From Piper betle (taxonomy: Eukaryota; Streptophyta; Magnoliopsida; Piperales; Piperaceae): a stretch of 64,000 nt of DNA. The notes under the pieces are model-generated. The model saw only the letters and a program-made list of their open reading frames with translations. It was not told where the DNA came from and did no database searches. Location of the stretch: positions 98,881 to 162,880 of the forward strand of contig JAURVB010013607.1 of the NCBI GenBank assembly GCA_033002965.1. The letters are read 5' to 3'. Numbering within the stretch: the stretch's first letter is position 1; every line of letters starts with the position of its first letter. Below are positions 11,272-22,657 of the stretch, one piece after another. The position numbers were made by a program, and so were the translations under genes.

Positions 11272-14200
11272 ATGGAGTGGTGCATTGTGGCTCTGCTTCT
11301 CAACCTTCTCACCAGTTCCCAGGTTGGTTGGTTTGTTTCTCGCATTCCTTCCTGCCCTTATCCCCCCTCTAGATTTATTATTCCACATCAACTATTGCTT
11401 GCTGTTGTGTGACTGATATGTGCTCAAGTGTTTTTTTTTGCATTTGCATTCTTGCTTCCTTTTTTAGTATGTGTCTTTGTTGTAGCGGATCTTGTGCTTT
11501 TGTTAGTTAGTGTTGTCAGACCTCTTTCTTGTATTAGTTACGTATGCATGCCATTAGTTTTCGTTCCATCACTATTATGCTTTAGTGATCTCTTAGTATT
11601 GGTTATTTTCGTTTGTAAGGTATGTTGCTTGAATGAGGCTGAGTTGCTTTGATCTGCTCTGCATAGATGCGCTTGCTTGCGAGTGCCATTTTTTGGGTTT
11701 TATGTCATATGCTATTGAATTCTTTGCCTGCATTGTCTGTGCAGGGAATTTTGACACCTCTTTCGCAAAGCAATGACACTTACCAATATGATTACGCGAA
11801 GGTTCCCTTTCTTGCTGAAGTGTTTAAGGTACATTTGTCACATTATCAAATCTTAAAATTTTGATGCGTGTTTTAGAAATAAATCTCGTAATTCCAACTG
11901 AAAAGTATACAAAATTGCTCAAGGTGACAAGCACTCTTTTGTTTTTTTCTTTTTTCTCTCTTTTTTGTTCGGGGAGGAGGGAGGGGGCTATCTACCTGTA
12001 GCTTGTAGTATCCAGTTTTCTTTTATGGGCAGAGTGTAGAAGCTCGCCACCACCAAGGATGAGTACTGATTGGAAGAGCATTCGATTATTTCCTATCCCT
12101 TCAATTATCTACCTGGTTCACAACAATGTTCAATTTTCCACATTGACTTTTGTGGATACTTCAACCTATCAGATCATGGGTAATTTTAAGATTGTTACAA
12201 CTGCTCTCATGTTCAAGTGTGTACATCTTCTGTGCAGTTTCACATACAAATCCGTGCAATAATTATGACAGTACAAGGGAAGTGTGCTTGGAAGCACATT
12301 ACTTTTTAATTGGCAGATGATTGACTATAAGACCTTCTCTGTATGCTAAATAGGTTATTGTTTTGTCCTAGTCAATTTTTAAGAGTCTGGAATGGCACAT
12401 GGATTCATTTGAAATATTATTTCAGATATTTGCAATGTCTTGATACACTGGTTCATCCATTCCAGGGAATTCCAAGTGCCTTCCTATACCATTAAATTAA
12501 TAAATAAAGTATTTTTTTCGGCCATTTTTTTTCACAAGTTAAGGACATGTTTCTGCAGGCTCTTTTTGAGGAGAAAGTTGTCAAACCTGAAGTGGATGGC
12601 AATCATATTATTAGCCGTTGGAACCACCACAAATCAGGTGAATTTCTTGATCAATACATTTTAATTTTTTGATTTATTTGAGTAACAATTTAGCATACAT
12701 TTTGAGTTTTAATTTTCTCTCTGTAATTCTGGGCTACTGATTCAAGTATTCAAGTCTCTTCTATACCAAATATACTTATAAATTGTCATCCTCATTACAA
12801 TCATCTGTTGAACTTGAACTAAAATTGGATCTCATATTACTATATTGTTAGATCTTAGGCCACTTTAATGCTCAACTTTATGTTTTTAACATATATCTAC
12901 AGTTTATCTGACCCCTGATCCAGGGATAAGTCAGACTTTTTTTCCTTTATGATTATTTGGTATTTATTGAGCGCAAATGATATCTGATGACTGTTATTGA
13001 TAGGTAAACTAGTGCAATAGAAAAAAAAACACAATACCATCTCCCTGAATGCATTTTGATTGAAGTGGTTTAGGTGAAAGGTTTTGGTGAAGCTTCTTGT
13101 GGGTTCCTTTTCTCAGCGCCAATTCAGGGGTGCCTGTTGGGAGTTCTGTCTGCTTGTTGGCTCTAGCAGGTGTCTATACAGAGTTTCTTATGAAGAAAAA
13201 TAATGACAGTTTGTATTGGCAAAATGTGAAATTGTAGACGTATATCTTCCTGCTTTTCTACGATTTGATTCCTATTTATGTTAAATGATATTTTTTGTTG
13301 TTCACGATATAATAAATACTTGAATGTATTATGGTTTTAGGTTCGGAGTGATTTTCAACATGGCAAGACTGCTCATGGACGATTTCAGGATTGGGTTTGA
13401 AAAAGGACCATGGCGGCGACGCCTTCTTACTGGTTACAGTATCACAACATGGGTTGTTGTTCTAAACTTGGGTTCATCTGGCCTACTTGTGTCATGGATA
13501 ATGAAGTTTGCTGCTAACATTGTTAAGGTATTTCCTTGTTCATTTCTGTGTCATTAAACTCCAAACAGCATATAAAGAAAGCATTATTGTTGTGCTTCCA
13601 TGGCCAATTTTATTTTCCCCTTCTAGATGTTTGAGATAAAGTCAATGTCTTTCCTATGATCATGGCTTTGTCAAGGTCAAGCCCATTGCGGAGGGTGTAT
13701 GATGTTATTTCTGGTGAATTTGGTTTCATAGTTTCCTTCTTGGAGAGTTATATCAGGCGAAGTCATTCATAAATTTCTTTATTAAACATTCATGTGGTAT
13801 TTGTGTATTTCATTTATTGACAAGAAGTTACTGCCAATCAGAATGTAAAAATTCTTACTCTTAGTAGCTGGGATGAGATGGCAATTTATGATGTCGAGAG
13901 GAATGAACATACAAGTGGGTATGCCAATATCACCACATAACATGCCATCATACTGGGAAATTTCCATTCTCATGGGCTTTCAGTTGAGAAGGCTGAGATT
14001 AGTCACAGGTTTTTGTTTCACCTCTGCAGTTTTTGTTGCGAGTAGTCTTAAAGGTGCCAAAATCTTGCTTAGATCAAGTTCAGCCTATCTTCAGAACCAA
14101 GTCCAGTCCAGTCAGGGCTTGGGTGAAACACACTTTTGTCCTGTTATTTGCATTATTTTATATTTTCTATGAATTATGCATAAATTTATATCTCCTTTTG

Positions 14201-14627
14201 CTATGCAACGTGTACTCTTTTTTAATAGAGAAAAAATGATACGTCACATGTCTTTTGATTTTTCTGTTATTCCAGCTTAGTTTATTAGCATATTACCTTT
14301 CTGAGTAGAACTGATGTTACATGAACCGTACATGTCATGAAAGTGTAAATTTCTGACTTCAAGTTTACTCAACATCAATGGCTATGATGCTACTGACTAT
14401 GCTACTATCTGTATATCTCTTTGACTTTAAACCGACAATTCAGGTTAGATTCTTTCTTTGTGGTTATCTCTTTCCATCAATAATAGTTGTTGCATTTCTA
14501 TTTCAAGTGGTTAATTTGGTAATCTGCTTCAACGCAGCTCTTTTTGGGCATTATCATTTGTATGATGTCTCTTCACATATACTTTGCACCTCCTACCATG
14601 CTAAGAGATTTGCCATTGACAACATAA
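11272..14627 (+). pseudogene. CMP-sialic-acid-transporter-like nucleotide-sugar transporter, broken
   Basis: Eight exons can be read: 11272-11322, 11745-11828, 12002-12216, 12559-12637, 13074-13239, 13341-13527, about 14363-14443 and 14538-14627. They give family landmarks in order: LTSSQ|GILTPLSQSN, YDYAKVPFLAEVFK, MSTDWKSIRLFPIPSIIYL, VDTSTYQIMGNFKIVTTAL, LFLRRKLSNLKWMA, VGTTTNQVKG, FSAPIQG, YTEFLMKKNND, GYSITTWVVVLNLGSSGLL, YSTSMAMMLL and LFLGIIICMMSLH. The family sits in Golgi membranes with about ten helices and moves nucleotide sugars. Lesions: exon 5 is 4 nt short near 13152-13160 and has an in-frame TAG at 13235-13237 where Tyr is expected; exon 7 needs one more G at its acceptor (14363); TAA at 14625 ends the protein about 17 codons before a second in-frame stop (14676-14678). 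Some of these could be sequence errors, but together they favour a disabled copy. Confidence 0.8.
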
Positions 14628-14678
14628 GTGGCCTCGGGAACTTCAAAAGACATTGATATCGAACGAACATCTTCATAA

Positions 14679-15400
14679 TGTACAATATTTCCATAGAGAA
14701 AAGTGTTTCCCCCCCTTTAATGTGATTGCTTCATTTTCTGGTTTCTGCTAGTCATATAATACTGAGTTGTATGTTTTTTTTTTTTGGGGGGGGGTTGGGG
14801 GAAGAACAGTTTGGTTACAGGGAGAAGAGACAATCGTATCATGTTTTTAGAATCCATAAATGGTGTTTTCATCCCTGTAATGGTTGATTAACCTTATTGA
14901 TTGGCCGCCATCTCAGTTCGAACAGCAATGGCAAGTTTGGTCGGCTTGGCAAGATCACAGAATGTCTAATTTTATTTTAATGTTTCTACATTGTCGATGT
15001 CTTTCATATGGGATGCATTATTGATGGTCTGATTGAACCATTGATTGGATGTGGTTGGTGCCATATCTTGCTCCACAAAATGGTATAGTGCGGCCTTGGC
15101 TTAGCGAGTGGCGAAGAGTCAAGAATGCTGCACAATGATTGAGACATTATTTATGAGTTTGTCCGGTGTCGTCTAAATTGCTTAGTTGATTGCCTGGTCA
15201 TTCATTCAATTATTCATTCTTTTGATTTTTATTTTTCAAACCAGTTTCGTTTAGCTTGATTGAATTGGCACTCTTATAACCCAATAATAATAATAATAAT
15301 AATAATAATAAGAATAATAAGAATAACAATAACAATAATAGTTAGAATAACAATAACACTAATAATAATAATAATAACTGCATTAATAATAATAATAACA

Positions 15401-15456
<56 letters not shown>

Positions 15457-16573
15457 CTTGTATGATTTGAGTTATGAGATTTTTCTTTTCCACGGTAAGT
15501 TAATTCAAGTTGCTCTCAGCATGAAAATCCTAAGTAACCCTCGACTGAGCTCGTTAATGGCGACAATAACAATACGAGGGGTGTGTTGAACAGCGACCCA
15601 ATGACCTGTTATGCAACAATTTCTTACTAGCTAGCGGGGGAAACTTGTAGCTTCCTTGTTCACCGCTTGTCACTAGCTCATCGCCATTTTTTCTTTCTTT
15701 ACGTAGCTTATGGGCAGTTGTCGACATCGTATATTCTACCTACCATGGTTAAATCCCATTCAGATTCGGCGATCTTACCATTCGATAGCACTTTGAGCCA
15801 CTTTTGATTTTATTTTTGACACTTTTGAGCCACTTTGAGCCCAAGACCATAAATAAATTTAGGAACATCCAGCTATAAAATCAACAGCCCTCTTCAGAAG
15901 CAAGATTCAGCTTGCACCGAAAACTATTAGCCAATAAACCTGAAAAAGGTGAGAATCATATAGTTTTTTTCTTTTTCATCCACCACAACAAATAACCTTC
16001 CTTGGCCGGCGTTCCAGAGGTTAACGAGCAGTGTTAAATGCGGGCAAGAGCGTCCCTTCCATGACCAAACTGCCCACCTTCCTCCACTGCCAGGCAGGCA
16101 TGACCCTCATGGCTTTCTTCGTCTACCTGCCATGCTCTCTGTGTGTCCCCTCAGCTTTCACCAGTTTCTTACCTGCCATTTTTTATCCATCAATTCCTTG
16201 TTTCTCCATTACAACAATGGTTGGACAAATATCTGACATGTTCTTGTTTGTACTTGTTTGTATTTGATATTATTCGATCAAATAATTAAGATGAACACAG
16301 CCAACCCTAAAGTGTCGGATGTTTTCCCTCAAATACTCTATCGGAACAAAGTTCATCATGTTCAGGGTATTCTCCGGCTAGCAGATCATAATAAGATCTT
16401 ATTTTATTTGAACATATCATTATTCTACCACAAAATCTAGCCCCGACTAAAATAAGTGTTTTGTAACCCCAATAATACAGAAAAGGAAGAGTCTATGCCC
16501 ATAAATGTCCAACAAATGTTAATCTTGGACGTACATATATCAAAGTGACTATTGTGTTATCAGACTTCAATTA
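14679..16573. other. Spacer with an AAT microsatellite
   Basis: No gene was recognised downstream of the transporter. The only clear structure is the AAT repeat at 15283-15454. A run of T then G occurs near 14780-14810. A 78-codon frame at 16031 shows no family features and is not called. Confidence 0.5.
15283..15454. repeat. (AAT)n microsatellite
   Basis: About 170 bp of AAT/ATA triplets with a few AAC and AAG interruptions in the middle. The long isoleucine-rich frame it creates is an artefact of the repeat. Confidence 0.95.
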
Positions 16574-16581
16574 CAAATATT

Positions 16582-17057
16582 TAGGGGTGTCAACAAACCA
16601 AATTGGCTCGCAATTATTTTATGTTCGGCTTGATTTGGTTTGAACTTGTGCTTGTTAATTTTGTGCTTGAAAAAATACTCGGTTCGAAATAGATAATTCG
16701 TTGAACATTGAACAAAATTTGGCTTAAGGAGTATTCGGCTTGACTTGGTTTGAAACTCGAACTCGATGTGCTCAAATTTGAAAAAATACTCAGCTTGTCA
16801 ATACTATTACTGTTATATTGAATTTATATAATATTGGAAAAAAATTTAATTATATATAAGTCGAACACGAACTAAATACAAATATTCGCTCAGCTCAAAA
16901 ATACAACAAGCCAAACATGAGCTAAACCCAAATACCGTAAAATTTAGACGAGTTGCTCGATCCATAATAAATCAAAAGTTCATCGAACACTCAAATATAC
17001 TTGCGAAAAATTATATCAAATTCAAGAACGTCTCGGCCAACTTGTTTACGCCCCCTA
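16582..17057. mobile_element. hAT-type MITE with perfect 8-bp target duplication
   Basis: The element starts TAGGGGTGTCAACAAACC and ends with the inverted relative CAACTTGTTTACGCCCCCTA. It is flanked by identical 8-bp copies of CAAATATT at 16574-16581 and 17058-17065. At 476 bp without a coding frame it is a non-autonomous hAT element. The interior is rich in TCG and CTCGG motifs, as in the element at 35655. It lies about 160 bp upstream of the TATA box of the small-protein gene at 17307. Confidence 0.92.
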
Positions 17058-17219
17058 CAAATATTACAAAAGGAGGGGTGTTCGAGGAATGGTGCAGTTA
17101 CAGGAATGATGCAGTAACAGATCGACTTACAGTGGTGTTATTGTGGCTGCTGCCCCCACACTGAGTTGAATTCCAGTACATTCTCACCGATATCATTGGT
17201 TCTCTAAACGCCTCCTCCC

Positions 17220-17228
17220 TATAAATAA
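17220..17228 (+). promoter_or_regulatory. TATA box of the DUF7722-type gene
   Basis: TATAAATAA lies 79 bp before the start codon at 17307 in a pyrimidine-rich setting, consistent with transcription starting near 17250. Confidence 0.7.
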
Positions 17229-17306
17229 CCGCTCACCTCGTCCAACTCTTCCTCGCCACAACCAAACAAATCATCAAACAAGCTTCCTTTTCTCCTTTCG
17301 ACACCA

Positions 17307-17561
17307 ATGGAGTCTGTCAGCAGGGCCACAGCGGAGGTCGGGGCGATGCAACCAGTGTCCGCCGGAGATCAGAGGTGCGGCGCGGGGGCCTATAACTTCC
17401 AAATGCCTCTTCACTACCCGAGGTACACCAAGGAGGACTATGGGAAGATGCCGGAGTGGAAGCTCAACTGTGTCCTCACTGAATATGGCCTGCCCATTAC
17501 TGGAGATGTGGAGCAGAAGAGGAAGTTCGCCATGGGAGCGTTCCTTTGGTCTCCCTACTAA
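17307..17561 (+). CDS. DUF7722-type small plant protein, intact
   Basis: A single-exon frame of 84 residues starts MESVSRATAEVGAMQPVSAG and carries the core FQMPLHYPRYTKEDYGKMPE, WKLNCVLTEYGLPI, and a C-terminal KFAMGAFLWSPY. The FQMPLHYPRY...MPEWKL...FAMGAFLW pattern matches, from memory, a small plant-only family (DUF7722) without known function. No signal peptide or membrane segment is seen. A TATA box sits at a suitable distance and a hAT MITE lies just upstream. A damaged relative with the same core lies 3.3 kb downstream in the same orientation, so the two arose by tandem duplication. Start and stop are supported by alignment of the two copies. Confidence 0.85.
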   Translation: MESVSRATAEVGAMQPVSAGDQRCGAGAYNFQMPLHYPRYTKEDYGKMPEWKLNCVLTEYGLPITGDVEQKRKFAMGAFLWSPY

Positions 17562-20141
17562 ACTCACCGTGATGATCATCTTCAACCTCCATGAACGTTG
17601 CTATATATTATATGCTGATATGATCTTTGGCGTCCTGTCTTTGTTTTTCTTTGGGAGTTTGATCAGGGAGGAATGTTGTGTTGAAGATTAATAACAGTAC
17701 CACTCAGTTGTTGTAGCCTTTCTTGCTGCTGTTAATGACTAATAACATCTTTTTATGTTCTGGGTTGGTTGGCCTTATTTTCTACCTTTTTCATTTGTCT
17801 GACTTGATTATATATGAAGTTTACTTAATTGTAAGTACTATAATACATATTTAAAAGCAATGTAAAAATAATATGCATTTCACGTGTAATTGCATAGCTA
17901 TGACATATAGTTGTGGATAATTTGGAGTACATTAATTATTCGGGATTAATCTAGTCATATAATAATGTATCTGTTTAATTTCCCTGCCTTTAATACAAGT
18001 ACTTATATTTAATGAATGCTTGAGCGTTACGTTAACATTTACTGTGCATATGCTTGTTGTTCGGGACATTCTATGCACCGAGACAAAAACAAACGAATTT
18101 GTTCTCCATGTGTTGCGAAATTTGGCTCAATTTCATATTGGAAGCATGGAGAAAAACAAAAACATGAGTAACTTATATATAATCAACGGGGTTTGGTAAT
18201 TTGCCTATCCACAAACAAGCATTCCGGCTATATATAATGGGTTCGACATTTATGACAACGCTCCAGAACTTGTGTATTCTAAAATACCATGGAACTTTTT
18301 CATTGGAGGAAAGTACAAGGGCACTCTCTCTTTCTTGGCTCTGGAATATGGAAGCAGGATATAAAAATGCAGAGATCTATGAAGGCATGTTTTGTATGAT
18401 TTTGAATCCGAGGAAGCTATAAATATAAATAAATAATATATATATATATATATATAGATAAATTGTCAAATGAGTAGATATAGTACAAAGGGATAACTAT
18501 GGTCCATAGCTTCTTCCACAAGAGAAACAAAAGCAGGAGTTTGATGACTTGAGTCCTTGATGGTTGCTCTGTTGTAATAAAGTTAGAACTTCGAACTCAA
18601 AAGAGGCGGCCACCTTACCCAATTGTACGAGACCATATGGGGCTAGTTGTGGAAAAGCAATGGCTGGTGCCCGTTGAAAAACATTCGTTGGGTTTTGGGC
18701 GTTGTTTGCTGTCATTCTACCACTTGAAAAGTCAATCGGGATGATCAAATATTCTCTTTTTAAAATTAATTAAGCAGTTGCGTAAGTAAGTTTGGGATGT
18801 CGAATATGTATTATAAAGGTTATATAGAAGTTGAGTCGAGTTGAGCACCGCTCTATTATTTAAAGTAACGAACTGCCAAATTTAAGATGAAATATGATCT
18901 TCTTTTCTTTGCTAGAGTTGTAGCTACTTGAGAATGCTTTAAATATTCGTATCATAAGATCAGGCTGATTGATTCGTCTCAATCTTCAACCATATAATAT
19001 ATTCTGTTTTGACTTAATTTTAGATATTAGTTAAGCAACTCTCCTAAAAGCTTTTTTTCCTGCGGCAAAAAAATGTTGGATAAATGGTTAAGCTCTCCCT
19101 TTGCAGGGGCAATTAAAGTTTGCCAATTCCTTGAAGAAACATGCAGCTAGCAACCATACAGCTAGCGGCAAGAGTTTAATCGATTACCTTGAGGCCGGGT
19201 AACATACAAAAACATTAGACAAAGCTATAACTTTTTTATGAAGTAAAGGGATCTTGGTGAAAAATTATTTATAAAATTCGGTGGCTTGCAGAAAAATTAA
19301 ATATTTGAGATAAAATTTTTTTACTTTCTTTCACTTTTCTGCTTTTGTAGTTGGAGGATTGAATTATAATTTTTTTCAGTTTGAGTTATTATTTTTTGCC
19401 CTGATTGGCGGCATCATATTGCCGACCTCGGCACCTAAGATGGTCAACTAACCAGCTCTGGTTGGGGCGAGGTACTCATGATATATCATCAACAGGTTGT
19501 CCAATAATGTATTTACTTAACCTTCAATCACGAATGCATGAAAGTAAAATTTTCAAAATTTTATTATATATATGGGACATTATTCTTTTTTATAAAATGT
19601 TCACAAGCCAGTTTTCTAAATTACAATTTTATATTTTTTTATTTAGGGTTTTGGATTGAAGCAGATTAAAATTTAATGTCTGACAAAAAAATATTATGAT
19701 TTTATACATTTTAAAATTTTCATGGGACATACGTATTCGTCCCAAACGGCAAACATTACACGAGTTCCAACTCTTAACATTAAGTTGGAGCTTAACAGCC
19801 TACGCCAACATGCCATCTTCTCCAAGTTTTGAGAAAAGTCAGCTTAATTTGCTTCCTCTTCAATCCATCCATGTGTCATATATATATGCACCTTCACAAT
19901 TGCATCGCGCAAATATCCTAGGTAAAATGCAAATTATTAACCGGAAAAACCAATTATCAAGCAAAGCTTGCATCCCAGTCAATCAAACACATACCACTAG
20001 GGCAACATGACATTGTGTTGGTGAGCACTCATTGTCTCTCACTCTCCTCCCTCTAATATTTTGCAGCAATAAAATACCACCACTTGTGTATATGTTGTTC
20101 TCCAAGCCACGAAATCTTTTGAGTCCTCTAAAACGGCCCTA
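17562..20141. other. Spacer between the two DUF7722-type copies
   Basis: AT-rich DNA with a short (AT)n tract at about 18436-18456. A minus-strand frame at 18497-18748 and others were examined and show no recognisable family. No transposon ends were identified. Confidence 0.45.
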
Positions 20142-20768
20142 CTTCCGTTGATTTATCACAACATATATGACAAACTATATGAATGATGATATACATTAAT
20201 CATACAAGAGTGGTCATGTTCTCATGCCTTCCCCTATAACCCAACGGCGGCCTATATATACGTCGTCGGGGTCACTCGTCCACATATCAATCCACACCAG
20301 TTCCATTGATTTATCACAACATATATGACAAACAATATGAATGATGATATACATTAATCATACAAGAGTGGTCTTGTTCTCATGCCTTCCCCTATAACCC
20401 AACGGCGGCCTATATGTACGTCGCCGGGTCACTCATCTACACATCAATCCACACCACTTCCATTGATTTATCACAACATATATGACAAACTATATGAATG
20501 ATGATATACATGAATCATACAAGAGTGGTCTTGTTCTCATGCCTTCCCCTATACAACGGCGGCCTATATGTACGTCGCCGGGTCACTCATCGACACATCA
20601 ATCCACACCACTTCCATTGATTTATCACAACATATATGACAAACTATATGAATGATGATATACATGAATCATACAAGAGTGGTCTTGTTCTCATGCCTTC
20701 CCCTATAACCCAAGCGGCTGCCTATATATACGTCGCCGGGTCACTCATCTACACATCAATCCACACTA
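20142..20768 (+). repeat. Four tandem copies of a 157-bp promoter-like unit
   Basis: The landmark TTGATTTATCACAACATATA starts at 20148, 20306, 20463 and 20617, giving spacings of 158, 157 and 154 bp. Each unit ends with a GGCGGCCTATAT-type TATA region (copy 1 at 20251-20260, copy 4 at 20721-20730) followed by a short leader CACATCAATCCACAC. The last unit runs straight into the 5' UTR of the DUF7722-type pseudogene at 20828, so the repeat is a multiplied core promoter with start region. Copies differ by a few substitutions. Confidence 0.88.
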
Positions 20769-20827
20769 AGTTTGAGAAACTATATCCCAAATACAGTGAG
20801 AGAGAGAGATCACATTCATACAATTAC

Positions 20828-21848
20828 ATGGTGGGCTCTCGGCCAAATCAAATGGGGGTGGCTACAGACCAGGGAAGGAAGGTGCACATGACGAAGGTCG
20901 CCGGAGGGGAGTGGAGTGGAGTGGGTGGCAGCGGCCATAGCTCTGTAGGCTTTCAAATGCCTCTGCACTACCCAAGATATGTGAAAGCCAACTATAAAGC
21001 CATGCCGAAAGCCAACTATAAAGCCATGCCGGAGTGGAAGCTTGATTGCCTCTGCACTACCCAAGATATGTGAAAGCCAACTATAAAGGCATGCCGGAGT
21101 GGAAGCTTGATTGCCTTCTCTGTTTGGGTCCTTCAGGCCCATAAAAGGTCCTAAAACCGGTTTTATATGTGCCTTTCTTAATTTAAAAATTAGTTTAAAG
21201 AATAAGGTTTTCCTATTAGTTTATATGCAAGTTACCGGTTACCTCTGAAACGGATGTGGGATTAGCCCAACAATAATTTTGATTGTTGGATTAATCTCAT
21301 GTCCGTCTTAAGGGTAACTAGTGACTTGCATATAGGTTAATAAGAAAATCTTATTCCTTGAACTAGTTTTTAGATTAAGAGAAGTTTATGAAACCTATTG
21401 TAAATCCTTTTTAGGGGCCCGAAAGGCCCAACAATGGTATCAGAATCTGGTTGATTTTGGTGTTGTTTCGGCTTGCCTCATAGTAAGTCTGTCATCCTGA
21501 ATTAGAATCTCATGGAACTTTAATATAATATCTAGACCTAGCATATAGTGAGTGAGAAATGATTCGAATGGTATGATGTGTGAGGAAAAGAATTGTTAAG
21601 TTAATTACACATCAGTTTCGAGGGTAATTGGTGACTTGTAAATAGGTTAATAGGAAAATTTTATCCTTGAGAGTTAACTTTTAAATTAAGAGAAGCCTAT
21701 AAAATTTATTTAAAGTCCCTCTTGGGGGGAAGGAGGGGGGCTCGAAGGGGCCAACATTCTCGGACAGTACGTCCTTCCTGGCTTCAACGATGTAAATGAG
21801 AAGTGCAAGTATGCCATGAGAGCCTTCCTCTGGTCTTCCTCCACTTAG
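20828..21848 (+). pseudogene. DUF7722-type gene broken by duplications and a TRIM insertion
   Basis: The frame starts MVGSRPNQMGVATDQG and reaches the family core FQMPLHYPRYVKANYK. A 24-bp tandem duplication repeats KANYKAMP. An 89-bp-offset duplication then repeats the coding stretch from CCTCTGCACTACCC (20960 and 21049) out of frame, so the first copy ends at a TGA soon after. The second copy reads MPEWKLDCLL and is cut by a retrotransposon at 21121-21756 flanked by TTCTC. Past the insertion the frame resumes as GQYVLPGFNDVNEKCKYAMR and ends AFLWSSST with TAG at 21846-21848. Thus the ancestral gene was a relative of the intact gene at 17307. The inserted and duplicated DNA makes normal translation impossible. 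Confidence 0.88.
21121..21756 (+). mobile_element. TRIM retrotransposon with an extra inverted LTR
   Basis: Order: an LTR in reverse orientation (21121-21272), an 11-bp spacer, a forward LTR (21284-21433), a primer-binding site TGGTATCAGA (21435-21444, complementary to initiator tRNA-Met), about 150 bp of non-coding interior, a purine-rich GAGGAAAAGAAT, and a second forward LTR (21594-21756). LTRs begin TGTTRRR and end CCAACA. Identical TTCTC pentamers lie at 21116-21120 and 21757-21761, so the whole composite is bounded by one target duplication. It has no coding capacity, as expected for a terminal-repeat retrotransposon in miniature. The same family appears at 43024-45722 and 51581-52087. 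Confidence 0.88.
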
Positions 21849-22657
21849 TTACTTAATCAATCAGTTAACAATATAATTTGCATGATACTGCTGCTCTTAT
21901 TATACATGGCAGCTATGTATATTTATAGATATATACCTCTATGTATATGTATTTACGTTCTATGTTATATGAACAGAACTAAGAGAGAGAGATGCATGTA
22001 TATTGTTAAAGAGTATATTATATATAGCGATCATGATCAGAAGATTTTATATGTAAATTAAAGTTCAAATAAGTTATGTCAAACAAATCGTCTTAAGGAT
22101 AATCGTATATCTGTGCCTTCAATATTATTACTCAGTTTGGATCCTAATTTGATGGGAAGTAATAGTTACTAATTGAGAGCTGATCATGTGTAGCCGATCT
22201 TTGCTCACAGGCGTAACGTAAAAGATTTAATGTTGGTGCAAATATATACGTGAAAATGTTAAATACTAAAGAAATACATTATATTATATGTCCTTAAGCA
22301 TTAAAAAACGCTGGCTAGTCCAATGTTAATATTAAAAAGCAGGCTATTGATACAATAAAAATGTCAAAAAGTATTTCTGTTTGTCATCCTCAAATTATTA
22401 ATTACTACAAATCCTCCAAGGCTTACTAGAAACGGATAATGTTAATGATCAACAGGATGGTCCTTGACATTGTGTTAAATTGCCACATTGAATCTTAATT
22501 TGCTTCGGGTATTATATATATTAGATAAGATGTTGTATCATGTGTGACTTATTTTACAAATAAATTATAATTTTATAGATGTATTCTCGTTGAATAATAA
22601 AATAAATTATAATAATTTAATATATTAGATATAGATTTTGATTGTCTTATAATTGCC
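21849..22657. other. Spacer, nothing recognised
   Basis: AT-rich DNA downstream of the DUF7722-type pseudogene. The first part is its likely 3' flank. No gene or transposon end was recognised. Confidence 0.45.

Noticed and set aside
15260..15589. 109-residue isoleucine-rich frame
   Set aside because: Translation of the AAT microsatellite.
18497..18748. Minus-strand 83-residue frame
   Set aside because: Not recognised, no start context, splice support or relative elsewhere in the window.
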